A stretch of DNA of 64,000 bases, from assembly GCA_014281115.1 (NCBI GenBank), contig JACONQ010000002.1, positions 3,906,001-3,970,000 on the forward strand. The letters run 5' to 3'. The translations under genes and the position numbers were made by a program. A model generated the notes under the pieces. That model ran no database searches. It was not told the origin of the DNA and worked only from the letters and a program-made list of their open reading frames with translations. The stretch's first letter is position 1; every line of letters begins with the position of its first letter. Below, in pieces: positions 23,257 through 35,952 of the stretch. The stretch comes from Laburnicola sp. R22_1. Lineage: Eukaryota; Ascomycota; Dothideomycetes; Pleosporales; Didymosphaeriaceae.

Positions 23257-26200
23257 CTATAATAGCAATTATTAAGCTGCGGCTTAACTATCTATAGCCT
23301 ATCTTTAGGGTGTTATTTATAATGCCTATTAATAGATATAGTGGGTAGGTCCTTACGCCCTTAAGTACCTTACGTATTAGAAGTATAGATGCCTTCTCTA
23401 AAGCATTGCTAATATAACTAATAGTAGTAATAATAATGCTTACCTATAGATTACCTATTAATAATAGGTGTAGTAGAAGATAAAGAATAGCTATTGCCTT
23501 TTTTAGCAGTATATAGGTTATATCTTGTGAGATATTAGCTCTCTAGCACTACCTAAATAAGTTTTTAGGAGAGTAACTTACTTATAAGTATTATGGATCT
23601 CTATAATAATTTATAGGCTTACTAAGTCTTATATATAGTAATTATTATAGTAGTTATAAGAATAGCTTACTAATAAGTAAATTTAGTTATTATAACAATT
23701 ATAGGACTAGCTTACTTAGATAAGCTATATATAGTTATAACTATCTATTAAACTTATTATAAGTTACTATAAATTATAGTAATCCTATTTAACTTACTAA
23801 TAAGAGATAAGAAAACGTTAATATTATTAACTACTAATAATAGTAACGTCTCTAACTATAATGTCTTCTTTATTACTTATAATATACAAGACCTTTACAA
23901 TAATGGCAAATAGTAATAATATATAGAACCTCTATAATAATAGTAAATAGTAATAATATATAGAATCTCTATAATAGTAGTAGATAAATATATAAGACCT
24001 CTATAATAATAGTAAATAGTAATAACCTAGATAACTTATAGCCTAAAGTATAGTTATAAGTTAAGTTAGTAAGATCTACACCTCTAGTAAATTACTCTAG
24101 TGTAGTATAGTAGTAACTCTAGTCCTTAGGCACGCTTACTTTGCGTAGTTAAAAGTCTTAAGACCTTATAGTAATTCTAATAAGTCTTATCTAATTTAGT
24201 AAAAGCCTAGAGAGTCTAATATTAGTGTACAAAGCCTTAGAGTTTTATATCTTATTACTATCTTTTATAGTTATATATAGGCTAGTTATAATACTGCGTA
24301 TAAAAACCTACCTACTACAATTAACTATAATACCCTACTATGCTTATAGCTTACGATCTTAACCCTTAACTTTTAACTTAAATTGTATACTTACTAAGAG
24401 ACGAACCTATTATATATAGTAGACAAGATAGCGAAACTAAGCTAGAAAAATAATAATAACAACACTAGTTTTTATAAGAAGTTCTGCGACTTTATTATTA
24501 CTATGTCTTAGCTAAAGGTCCTAACTTAGTAGAGTACTACTTAGGGTACTCTACCTATAGATTAGAATAAGTTAGATAACAACTTACTAGAGATAAAGCA
24601 ATCACACAATAAGCGCAAAGTTACTTTTAAAAAGAAACTTCTTTAATCTAAAGATTATAATAAAGCTTTTGTAGATAATAATAATAATAATAATAAAGAT
24701 AAAACTTCTAATAAAGGCAAACCTTTTAATAAAGGCAACCTTTTTATTAACCTATCTAATTGTCTAACTATAATATATAACTAATAAGATTGTGCTAGCT
24801 TACTACTTACTAATTTCCTAAGTATATATACTTTACTAATATTACTAATACTAATAGCAATATTCTAGATTATAAACTCCGCGTTAGTATTACTAGTGTA
24901 AAGGATAGTTTACAGCTAGACAAAGTTAAAGTTTAAGAATATATATAGTTTATTAATGCTATTAACTAGAAATCTAAGTTTTAGTAGAATATTATTACGT
25001 TACTATTAATAACTGTACAACAAATTACTAACAAATTAGAAGATAATTAGACTAAGTTATAAGAGTTTAAATAACTTAAGGCTAGCTATAAGATATTAAA
25101 GTAATAGTTTATAATAAAGTTAGACCAAGTTAAGATATTAGAGGATTATATATTATTATATAAGGACTCCTTAAGATAGCGGAATAAGATAATATCTAGC
25201 TACAGATATATTATAAGTTATTAAAGAAGGACTTTATTGCTCTTAGAAGATCTAAGATCCCTACTACCTATTATATAACTCTATAGTAATAACTTAGGGA
25301 GCTTTAAGGTTAATTGTTAGATAACTACGTCCTACGTGTTAACTATTAAGACTTAGAGAACTACTTCTTATAATTAATAAAAGTAGAGTATACAATTTAA
25401 TAGAAATTAAATATAGCTTACACCTATATTACTAAGCTTAGGGAATAATTGCCTATATATACTATATAGTAGGGTTAACCTTATAACGCGCAATAGTTTA
25501 GAGATTCTAATTAGCCTATCCTCTTTATAGAGTAACTTCCTAATATTAAAGTTCGCTATACCCTAGTAAATAATCTATTACTTAATTATATACGTTTTTT
25601 TCTTACTCTAGACTTATAATATAACCTGTAGGCTATAAGCTATACTAGTTATATATAATAATAGACTTGTCTATTACTATTCTATAAAGTAATTCTATTA
25701 CTTAGACTTATAGCAGATTCTTAATATTTATATATCTAAATACCTAAGGTAGATCCCTTTACTAGTAAAGATAAAGATAAGGACAATTATAAATATTAGC
25801 ATATTATATTAATAGATAAACTATAAACTTTACCTAATAAGTAGTTATATATTATATATTTGCAAAGCCAACTTAAGGGGCGTGCCTAGACCCTATTATA
25901 CCCACACTTTAAGACTGCCACAACTATAGCTAATATCCTTAACTATCTTAATAAGATCTATTTATTAGAAAATAAACTACTAGACACCTAAGAAAAGATT
26001 ATAGGTAATACCCTAGCCTAAGGATCTAGAGAGACTCTTATAGACTAGCATGCGCGATTTATAGCAGTTATTAACTATTTTAATATGCCTAACTACTTGC
26101 TTATAAGTTAGGCCCACTAATTTATATATAGTTACGTTATTTAAGCTACTAATATATTATCTATCCTTAGAGAATCTTTTACTTTCTATATAGAACGCGT

Positions 26201-28011
26201 GCTATATATAGAATATCTTAGTTATAAATCTGCCTTAGGCTATTTAAGAGCCTTTGCAACTACGCATAACTGCTTAAAAGCTTATATAATAAATATAACT
26301 ATAACTAGATCTAATACTACTATGTATACTACTTTATCCGCCCTATATATAAATAAGTCTACTAGGTGCAATAACTATAGGCGTATATTACGCAAACAAG
26401 ATTTATTAGCTAAAGCTAAAGCTTATTTTAAGCATAGCGTTACTAGATATTAAGTAATAGATATAACTACTACTTATTATAGTAATACTATTATACTAGT
26501 AAAGGATATTAAGTATCTTTATAGTATTCTCTTAGGCACTATTAATTATAAAGACGTATAGTATCGACGCTATTTAGATAAACCCTAACTAACTATATAA
26601 GATATATAGATATAATAGTTTCTGCTATAAGCTACCTAAGTATAATAATATTACTAATAGCTAAATAGATATTTATTATAGCTAGGACTATAAGAAAGAG
26701 AATAAGTTATATTTTTAGTAGCTCTAGAGCAAAATCGCGCAATAGAGCGACAATAACAGCATATATAATAGAACCTTGCAGCAGTTTAATAAAAGATTAA
26801 AGAGTTTAAGTTAGATATAGAATTAGGTCTTGACTTATAGCATATATAGCAAATCTTTACAATAGATATAGACTAGCTAAATAAAGCTAGATAACTCTAA
26901 TTTACTTATTTAGTTAAACTAGCTGTACCTTAAAAATGAGCAAAAGCATAATAGCTAACTAATACTAAAGGTAGCGTAAGTTTTGTTAGTCCTTTATATA
27001 TTAACTAACACTAGCTAAAACTATATAATATTAATAACCTAATTACTCTATATCTTGCAAATAGCAAAGTTATAGATAAGATTAGTTAAGCTATAAACCT
27101 TATAATATAATATAGTACTTACACTAGTACTATAATATATTTTATTACTAATATTAGCGTTTTTAATATTATTCTTAATATAGATTAGATGCTTACTTAT
27201 AACTCACAACTAGAATTACGCAACTAATCTATAATATTTAATATATACTATTGCCTAGTTTATTGCCTTAAAAATACACTACCTAAAACTATATACTATA
27301 ATAAGCTACCTACTCGTTTATTATAACCTATAACTTGCAAGAATATTAGTCTAATTACTAGCTAAGCAGCTTATCTAATAGCAATCTATAATCTAGACTT
27401 TGTTACTTAGCTAGAGGCTTATAACTAGGACTAGCTAAGTTAACTACCTAACCTAATAATAGGTAATTGCAATACGCAGATATTCTGCGCTACTATAGGA
27501 CTTGCTATATATAGTTAGATAGACTATAACAAGTTTATAAAAAAGTTGTCTAATAAGCCCTAAATAGTAAAGAAGATAAGGCAATTATTACCTATATAGT
27601 TATAAGACAGGTCTTATTATTTTAACCTAAAGGAGGCTAATAAGTTACCTTCCTATCGCACTAGAGTTAACTATGCTATTAACCTTATTAACAACAAAGC
27701 TCTATAACTATATATATATATAGTCTTACACAACTAGAGACTATAGTAATTAAGAAGTATATTAATAAAATAACTGTAAAAGAGTTCTTATAAATAAGCA
27801 CGTCTTAGTACGTGTCTTCTATTCTTGTTATTAAAAAACTAGGAGGTAAATTACGCGTTTGCGTTAACTATTATATAATTAACACTATAATAAAACGTAA
27901 TTGCAACGCGCTACTATTATTAAAGAATACGCTAGTGCGTATAAATAAGATAAGATTTATATCTATTATAGATATTATTATAGGTTTTAATAATATAATA
28001 TATTCTATTAG
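23257..28011 (+). pseudogene. G2 gag, protease and N-terminal reverse transcriptase remnant
   Basis: Read on the plus strand with many stops. No motif can be defended in the first 3 kb. Near 27.8 kb the reverse transcriptase fingers/palm appear (SSILVIKKLGGKLRVCVNYY, then FISIIDIIIGFNNIIYSI), where the pogo transposon interrupts. Open stretches such as 26199-26453 are chance survivors of RIP. Confidence 0.7.
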
Positions 28012-28013
28012 TA

Positions 28014-28045
28014 GCCCGGATAGATTAGTCCGCCAGACAGTTTTT
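28014..28045 (+). repeat. Left terminal inverted repeat of the pogo-type element
   Basis: Begins GCCCGGATAGATTAGTCCGC and ends CAGTTTTT. Its inverted partner at 30164-30195 differs at about three positions. Confidence 0.9.
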
Positions 28046-28119
28046 GCTAAGACCACAACACTTCACTATAAATTATAATGTCTCAACAACACAACGCGTT
28101 ATCATCTAATTAAGAAGGC

Positions 28120-29772
28120 AGAATTAAGCTTGCCCTTCACACCTATTAGAATAAGCAAATTTCAAGCCTGCGACGCGCTGCTACAGCATATAATATCCCA
28201 AAGTCTACACTAAGTAATTAAATTAACGGAATTATCGCCTAAGCAAATATACGATTAGGCATGGCAAAGCTTACTATAACTAAAGAGTAAACGCTCATAC
28301 AGTATATCCTCAACCTAGATTCGGGAGGATTTGCACCCTAGCTAGGTAAGGTGGAAGATATAGCCAACAAACTGCTAGCTACGCAGTATAGAGATCCTAT
28401 AGAACAATGCTAGGCTTAGCGCTTTGTAAAGCGCGTACCTAAGCTTAAAATAGCTTTTAATTAAGCGAAGGACTAATAGAGGATATAATAGGAAGACCTA
28501 GAGGTTATAAACGCGTGGTTTTAGCTAGTAGAGGACACAAAAGCCAAGTATAAAGTGCAGAATAAAGACATCTATAACTTTAATAAGACAGGCTTCTAGA
28601 TAAGAGTTATTGGCTTAATAAAGGTTGTAACTAGGTTAGAAAGATATTCTTAACCTACGCTTGTTTAGCTAGGCAACCGCAAGTAGGTTATAGTAATTTA
28701 GAGTATTTGCGCTACTAGGTATGCTGCCCCACCCTTTATTATCTATAAAGGGCGAGTCTACATCTCAGCGTGGTATAAGGAGACTAGTATCCCCTGCGAT
28801 TAGAAGTTCTTAGTCTCTAAGACTAGCTAGACCAACAATAAGCTTAGAGTCGCGTAGTTAAAGCACTTTAACGCGTATATAAGGCCGCGCATAGTAGGGT
28901 TATAGAGGCTACTTATTCTAGACAGCTATAAGAGCCACCACTCCCAGAATTTTAAGGATTATTGTCTGGAATAGAAGATCCTAACACTCTGTATACCAGC
29001 GCACTTATCTCATATCCTCCAGCCGCTTAATGTAGTCTGTTTCGCGCCACTAAAGCTAAAGTACTCCTAGCGCGTACGGGACTTAGCGCGCCGACGCGTC
29101 TTTTATATTGACAAAGAGGGCTTCCTACTAGCCTTTTGCGACGCGTTTTTTAATGTGTTTATACTAGAAAACTGCAAGAAAGCCTTTAAGGCCTCTAGGC
29201 TTATTCCTTTAGATGCGTTAGTAGTAGTAGATCGCCTTAATGTGCGTATTCACACTCCACCTTAGGGTACCCCACCGGATACACTATGGCAAGCCAGGAC
29301 CCTAAGTAATACCCTCAAGTTTAGATCCCAGTCAAAGCTCGTACGCAACTCTTTTATTCAGTCTCTACCTAATGCTAAATCGAGCTACTCACAGCTTATA
29401 AAAGGTGCTAAACTTATGCTCTACCATAGTGTACTTCAAGAGACCCGCATTAAGGAACTTAAGGAGCAAATTAAGGTTCTAACGAAGCGAAAAACGCGTA
29501 AAAGAAAGCGCATTCAGAAAGGTAGGACGCTAGGCTTTGCTCAGGGAGTAGATTTGGGAGTAGAAAGCCCTTCTATTAGGGTGAAGTTGTTGAAAAGGGC
29601 GCGAGGTAGTGGTGAGGGAGAGGCAGGTCCCTTAACACAACGCCGCTGTGGGAGGTGCGGAGAGCCTGGGCACAACGCAAGGATCTGTCAGATAGATAAA
29701 GAGATAGAGAAGGAGTTAGATGTTACCCTTAGCGGCTTATTTTCAGATAGTGTTAATAGTAAATCAGAGTGA
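28120..29772 (+). pseudogene. pogo/Fot-type transposase, broken by stops; last 118 codons open
   Basis: The conceptual protein would cut and paste the element. Landmarks in order are an HTH_Tnp-like N-terminal part (near 28.3-28.45 kb: LDSGGFAP and GKVEDIANKLLATQYRDP), a DDE core (IYNFNKTGF near 28.57 kb where DET is usual, FIIYKGRVYISAWY near 28.74 kb, RLLILDSYKSHHS near 28.91 kb, and LQPLNVVCFAPLK near 29.02 kb), then a Lys/Arg-rich tail and a CCHC knuckle (CGRCGEPGHNARIC near 29.65 kb). Frame continuity is good, and stops such as PP-TAG-GTPP at 29.26 kb look like RIP products of TGG or CAG. From 29416 to 29772 it is open. Missing acidic residues (DET read as NKT, DGH as DSY) and stops argue that it is inactive. 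Confidence 0.85.
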
Positions 29773-30163
29773 TTTTATTATAGGTTACTATAAGGCCAAA
29801 AATAACGGGTTAACTTCATCTTGCAATAGTACGCACTCAGTAACTAAAAATTAGATAAAGTACTACTTAAGATATAGTATACTTCACTACGAATCATAAT
29901 AAGTATACTATATATTGCCTACGTATAGTATGGTAGATAATATATCGTATATTATAGGGAGTCTTATTGTAAGTTCGTACTGCCAAGAAAGACTCCTTAG
30001 CTTTGCGCGGCTGCAGCAGCCGCGCAAAGAGGCTGCACGATGTAAAAAGTAGATTAAATAGTAACTTAGTATATTGTAAGTTATAGTAGGTTATTATGAG
30101 TCACTATAAAGTAACGTTAGTGGTGTTCTATAATGAGTTATGAGGGACCTCGAAGTTGCCAAG
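29773..30163. other. 3' non-coding part of the pogo-type element
   Basis: Less AT-rich than the surroundings, with several short GTATACTATA-like and GCAGCAGCCGCGC palindromic motifs. No gene is seen; it lies between the transposase stop and the right terminal repeat. Confidence 0.6.
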
Positions 30164-30195
30164 AAAAACTGTTCGGCGGACTAATCTGTCCGGGC
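30164..30195 (-). repeat. Right terminal inverted repeat of the pogo-type element
   Basis: On the minus strand it begins GCCCGGACAGATTAGTCCGC. It is followed by the duplicated TA at 30196-30197. Confidence 0.9.
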
Positions 30196-30197
30196 TA

Positions 30198-33100
30198 CTG
30201 ATAGAATATGTTACGCGTTAAGAAAGATAATAATGAAAAAATAGCGGTCCTTATATAATATAGGCTTTATAAGTACACTATTATACTATTTAGACTTACT
30301 AGAGCTTTTAATACTTTCTAAATATATATTAACAAAACGCTATAATAGCACTTAGATAACTTCTATATAGCTTATTTAGACAATATACTTATATATAATA
30401 AAACTAAAAAGAATTATATTAAACACATATAAGCTGTGGTTAATAAACTTAGATAAGCTAGTCTATACCTAAATATTAATAAGTGTTAATTCAAAGTTAA
30501 GAAGATTAAGTATCTAGGGATTATTCTAATTACTAAGAGTATTAAAATGGACCCTAACAAGGTTTAGGCAGTTTATAACTAGCAGCTACTATAGTTACTT
30601 AAGAATATAGAGGCTTTTCTTAGTTTTATAAATTTCTACTAACAATTTATTAAAGAATTTAGTTAGATTGCCTAACTATTAACTAACCTTACAAAAGGTA
30701 ACGTATTAAAAGACTAGCCTATTAAACTAGACTCTTTTACTACAACTACTTTTAACGCACTTAAGTAGGCCATTATAACTACGCCTATTTTAGTATACTT
30801 TAACCTAGATAAGGAAATCTAGTTAGAAACAGACGCTTCTAATTTTATTACTATTGTAGTCCTATTAAAAAAGAACAATTAAGATATATTATAACTTATT
30901 ACTTACCTATTATATAAAATAAATTCTATAGAATGCAATTATAAGATCTATAATAAAAAACTACTAGCTATAGTACAAGTCTTTAAAGAATAAAGATCTA
31001 AATTATTAGAGACCTAGAATCTAATTAATATTGTCACTAATTACTTAGCTTTATAGTATTTTATAACTAGTAAATAGCTTAACTAATAATAAGCGCAATA
31101 GGTAGAATTTCTAGCTAAGTTTAACTTTTGCATTTGTTACTATTCTAGAAAATAAGATATAAAGCCTAATGCCTTAATGCGCTATCTAGGCAACTTATCT
31201 AAAGGCAATAATAACACCCGCTAATAACACTAAGTCTAGATAGTTCTATGCCTAAAAATCTTTAAAGGCAAAGGGTTACACTATATAGTTACTACTACCT
31301 ATACTTTATTAAATAAGAGTTGCTACTCTAGTCTATAGCTTGCAGCTATATTATACTATACTACTAAACTTACTACTAATAATAATAATCCTATTGCTAC
31401 AACTATAATAAAGACTAAAGAGATAGTATAATTACTTAAGGATATTAAGACAGCCTACGCTGCTAATAAGATAGTTTAGAATATTATTGCTGCCATTAGA
31501 ACTAAAGCCTAATATTTGCTAGAAAAGCTCCTTAAGTAAAGACTTAGAATTAAAATTACTAGCTATTATCTAAATAAAGGACTGCTATATATTAAGGATT
31601 AGCTATATATATCTAATAATAAAAAACTCTATATATATATTCTTAAGTAGGCCTATAATAGCGTTACTACTAGATATATTAGTTATAAAAAAACTTATAA
31701 GTATGTTAGTTACTAGTATTATTAGATATATATAATATACACTATTACCTATTATATATACGCTTATATATCTTACTACTATAGCAAACTATACTATAAT
31801 ACTAAATATAGTTTATTATATCTACTACTAATCCTAGACTATTATTAGAAATTAATCTTAATAGACTTTATTATTAGCTTACTACTTTATTATAACAATA
31901 ATAAGACCTATATAGCTATTATAGTTATTATAAACTAGCTTAGTAAAAAGAAAATGTTTATTCCTATAGTTAAGATTATAGCGTAGGCAGTTATAGAGAC
32001 TTTTATTATATATATCTAGTGTAAGAAGAGTTTCTTAGAGAATATTATTAGTAACTACAGCTAATAGTTTATATTTTACTTCTAGAAATAACTTTATAAA
32101 CGCATTAGTACAAAGCTATAATTATTTACTAGCTAGTATTCTAAGACTAATAGTTAGATAGAGGTTACTAACACTATATTAAAGGAGTACTTACGCGTAT
32201 ACATTAACTACTAATAGGATAACTAGGCTCTATACCTACCTATAGTAGAGTTTATTACTAACTTATTAGTTAGTAAATTAACTAGTATAGTACTTTTTAT
32301 TGCTACTAAGGGCTACTTACCACGCAATAGTACAGAACCTGCGCAAATATATAATATTAAGTTAGTAATTAGGAATACTAGTAAGTAACTACTTATAGTA
32401 CTCACCTATATAGACTATTAATACACAGATAACTTTGTTAACTTCCTTAACTACTTGCGTAATTTTTTGCGCAATAATCTATAATAGGCATAAGTTAAGT
32501 AGACTAAGTACGCTAATATAAAGCGCGCAATCTTAAGACTAAGAGGCCTAGCTCTTTGCTTAATTATAAGAATAGAGAACTCTTTTATATTATATAAGTT
32601 ATTAATAATATAGTATATAAGCTTAGCTTACCTAAGAAAATAGGCTATTTATATAATATTTTCTACCTATAGTTATTACACTTATATAATAAGCAACTAC
32701 TTAATAGTTAAATAAATAATAAGGATAGTATATCACTAGATAAGCACACTAAGAAAGAATATAAGGTAAAGATAATACTTACCTATTATTTAAATAAGTT
32801 AAAGAAGAACCTATACGCGCCTAACTACAGCGTTATAGAATATAAGGTTATATAGGATAGCTTTAATAATCCTACCTAGGAGTCTTACTATAACCTACTT
32901 AATTACTCTTAACTTATTGCTAGTTTCTACGCTAAGAATTTAAAGAAGCCTACTATGCTATAGTTTGTTTTTTTGCGACTAAGAGGTTTCTAATAAAATT
33001 ATTATAATAATAGTAGTTATTCCTTCTGCTGCTATACTATATAACTTTAATAAGCTTATTATATATTAGGACTTTATTACGTGTTTTATTGTCGCTATTC

Positions 33101-33516
33101 TTATTATAGACGCCTACTTAGATATCTAGAAATAAATAGATATAGGCCTTAAGTTAGTAATAGATAGTAGTCCCCCTAGGAACCTTCCCTATAGTAATTT
33201 TCTTAGCAAGGTAGCTTGTATTATCTTACACAACAACAACCCTAGTAATAATAGTTATTTTAACATAATAACACTAATACACGTTAATAAGTTAGATAAT
33301 ACTAATAGATATTAATAAGTTAGATTAAATTTATAGTAATTACTATTAAATTACTATAATAGTTATAATAATTAAAAATAGAATAAGACAGAGCATAATA
33401 GCACATAATAGAGCGTAATAGTTATATAGAAATTGTATATAGTTATATAGAAATTAATATATAGTTAAAAAGAATCTTAGTAGTACTAGAGTTACTACTA
33501 AAAAGGGGAGGAATAG
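30198..33516 (+). pseudogene. G2 reverse transcriptase, RNase H and integrase remnant
   Basis: Resumes the reverse transcriptase after the pogo insertion: catalytic AYLDNILIYN near 30.37 kb, then KKIKYLGIILITKSIKM, RNase H (ECNYKIYNKKLLAIVQVF) near 30.93 kb, and integrase near 31.86-32.3 kb (DFIISLLYYNNNKTYIAII; later NTILKEYLRVYINY). Near 32.85-32.95 kb a stretch like ESYYNLLNYS may be a chromodomain shadow. It is full of TAG/TAA stops. The polypurine tract at 33500-33513 ends the internal region. Confidence 0.75.
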
Positions 33517-33720
33517 TATTACTAATCTAAGGTGCGGACCCCTTACTTATATTATATTACCCTTTTAGGACTAGCGCAATTAGTAAGCAAAGTTCTAAAA
33601 AGGCTATATATATAGTCTCCTACGTACCTACCTTATATAAGTATTGCTATTATCTTATATTTAAATTCTAACTAGTAGTTATCTTATATACAATATAATA
33701 ACTTCTATAGTATCCTTATA
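33517..33720 (+). repeat. 3' LTR of G2
   Basis: About 204 bp, direct copy of 23051-23256. The end CCTTATA corresponds to CCTTACA in the left copy, a RIP-type change. Confidence 0.82.
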
Positions 33721-33725
33721 AAGAT

Positions 33726-35724
33726 AGATAATAAAGGATTCCTTATAAACTTATACGCAGAGACATTTAACTAAAGTTAAGTAACTATTAGATTTATAGC
33801 AATCTGCTCTATATCTATAGTAAGATTTATATTCTAGATATTCTTAGGCTTTATATATAAGTAATTAACCACGTCTATAAGTTACTATATAGTAGATATA
33901 GAAGAAAATATAAGAGTTATATAAAGTTAATATATTAGTACTTTTGGCCTAATATAATAAGTAATATAGTATAATATATTAAAGCCTACTTACTTTATTG
34001 CCGCACAAAGACTTATTAAGATAAAAAGTAAGAACTATTATATTTGCTACCTATATCTAACAAATACTAGACTTCTATATCTATTAATTATATTACTAAA
34101 CTTCCGTCCTATAAGGATAATAGTTGCACTTATAAGTATATACTTATTATTATAGACTAGCTAAGTAAAAAAAAGAAATTTATTTTAGTTACTAATTTAT
34201 AAGTAGATACGCTTATCTATACATTTATTAAATATATCTAGTATAAAGAAGAATACTCCAACAGTATTATCTTAGATAGAGGCGCTTAGTTTACTTTATA
34301 CTTTTAAAAATATTTATATTAACGCGTTAGTATAAAACCTAAGTTATCTATACTATATTATTCTAAGATAGATAGACAAACTAAGAACGCAAATGCCTTT
34401 TTTAAGTAATATCTATAAGCGTTTATTAATTATAAATAAGACAACTAGGCTTCTCTTTTGTCTATAGCTAAGTTTATTACTAACTTTATAATAAGCGTAA
34501 GTACTAGTATAACTTTTTTTTTGCTACTAAAGATTATAAACCCTACTTAGGTCTATAGCTACTATTACTATATAATAGTAATATAAAGTTTACTGTCCTA
34601 GCTAAGGCAGACTATACAATGGCAGACTAATTTATAGAGCATCTTAATTAGTTATATAATAACTTTTATAAGAGTCTTAAATAGGCTTAAGCTAAGTAAG
34701 TAGAATATACTAATAATAAACACTAACTAGCTATAATATTTAATATAGGTAACAAAGTTATAGTTAATTTTCACTATGCTTATACATCTCGTCCTAGCTA
34801 GTTACTTAATTATAAGAACTATGGGTCCTTTATTATAATTAAATTAATTAATAATATAGCTTATTATATTAACTTGCCTTCTAATAGCTATATTTATACT
34901 ATCTTTTATTCTTAGTTACTACATCTTTATAAGGACTTGCCGCTTAATAGTTAAATATCTATTCTAGAGAAATCTATTAATATAGATTCTAACGTGTAAG
35001 ATAACTTAGACTATAATATTAAAGCTATTCTAGACGCCTAGATTAACTATAATCTTAAATATCTATTACTATATAACTATAAGGGTCTACTTTAATATAA
35101 GATCAAATAGAAAGATTACTTAGTAGGACTAAACAACTTATTATAAAAACCCTATATAAATCTTATTATACTATTAGATCTTATAGTAGATTAGCATAAG
35201 TCTTATCTATCTATCCTATTACACTAAAAGTTTATAACACTTACTAGTAAATAGAATATATTATTACTAAGAATAAGCAAACTAGTAACCTTTAAGGGTA
35301 ATATAATAGTCGCGTAGTAAGTATTTATATCCTTTCCTACTAGCACTAAGGCATAGTTATAGAAAGAATGCCTCTACTACTTATTAGACACTAATTACGC
35401 CCTTATATAATATAGCCTAGACGCTTATAATAATATATATAAATAAGTTACTTATATATTAAGAGTTATCTATAAGTTAGAAACTATCTATATATTAGGA
35501 ACTATATAATAGTTTTGCCTAATAATAGTAGTTTCGTCTAATAATAATAATTATGCTTAATAATAGTATTTTATATATAAATTAGTAATATTACTAATTA
35601 TAAGTATAAACTTTAAAATAGCCTAATATATAAGTTATAATTATATTATATATAACTATATAATATATATAGTATCTATATAGATACTAGAGTAATAGAA
35701 CTACTCTTTTTAGAGAGAAAGTAG
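33726..35724 (+). pseudogene. G3 integrase and chromodomain-like remnant
   Basis: Continuation of G3 after the G2 insertion. The integrase core is visible near 34.08-34.6 kb (CTYKYILIIID, SIILDRGAQFTLYF with the second catalytic Asp, then the KNANAFFK region). Near 35.01-35.2 kb the reading YNIKAILDA, followed by GLL-YKIK and GLNNLL, resembles the chromodomain found at the end of fungal chromoviruses. Stops are TAG/TAA throughout. Confidence 0.7.
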
Positions 35725-35948
35725 TGTAATAGATTAATGCGCGGTCTTAGAATAGGCTAGAGATAAACTAGAGATAAACTAGAGATAATGCCTTATCTCT
35801 AGCGCTAGTCCTAATTAGGCCTAACTTCTCACGCCTATTATGCGTCTACTATATTATAGGCGTGGGTAATTACTAGAATCTCTATATAATATCTTATCTA
35901 TAGAGTTTAATTAACTATTATTTTAATTCTAACTATTAATTCTTTATA
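35725..35948 (+). repeat. 3' LTR of G3
   Basis: 224 bp, direct copy of 5536-5759. It starts TGTAATAGATTAATGCGCGG after the purine-rich AGAGAGAAAGTAG and is followed by AACT. Confidence 0.85.
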
Positions 35949-35952
35949 AACT

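Larger units (their letters stand above)
28014..30195 (+). mobile_element. pogo/Fot-type DNA transposon inserted in the G2 reverse transcriptase
   Basis: Terminal inverted repeats of about 32 bp begin GCCCGGAYAGATTAGTCCG at both ends (28014-28045, and 30195-30164 inverted). They are flanked by TA (28012-28013 and 30196-30197), the target duplication of Tc1/mariner elements. The G2 reverse transcriptase reading stops at the left end and resumes after the right end. CA and TG dinucleotides are still common, and a long open stretch survives, so this is one of the youngest insertions. Confidence 0.92.
23051..33720 (+). mobile_element. Ty3/gypsy retrotransposon G2 inserted in G3
   Basis: LTRs of about 205 bp lie at 23051-23256 and 33517-33720. 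AAGAC precedes the left LTR and AAGAT follows the right one, a 5-bp target duplication with one C-to-T change. A polypurine tract (AAAAAGGGGAGGAA) lies just before the right LTR. The interior encodes gag-pol remnants on the plus strand, interrupted by a pogo-type transposon. Without it the element is about 8.5 kb. It sits only 82 bp from the G1 insertion. Confidence 0.85.
5536..35948 (+). mobile_element. Ty3/gypsy retrotransposon G3, host of the nested insertions
   Basis: Identical-length LTRs (224 bp) at 5536-5759 and 35725-35948 are flanked by AACT (5532-5535 and 35949-35952). A purine-rich tract precedes the right LTR. Between them, in the same orientation, are remnants of gag, protease, reverse transcriptase/RNase H, integrase and a chromodomain-like end, interrupted by the other elements listed here. 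Subtracting the insertions leaves about 8 kb, a normal gypsy length. It is heavily RIP-mutated, with no open frame. Being the target of most of the others, it is the oldest recognisable layer apart from its surroundings. Confidence 0.85.

Noticed and set aside
26199..26453. 84-residue open frame in the AT block
   Set aside because: Lies in RIP-degraded G2 sequence and has no recognisable motif; probably a chance absence of stops.
27812..28078. 88-residue open frame on the plus strand
   Set aside because: It is a chimera: the first two thirds are G2 reverse transcriptase and the end runs across the TA into the pogo terminal repeat.
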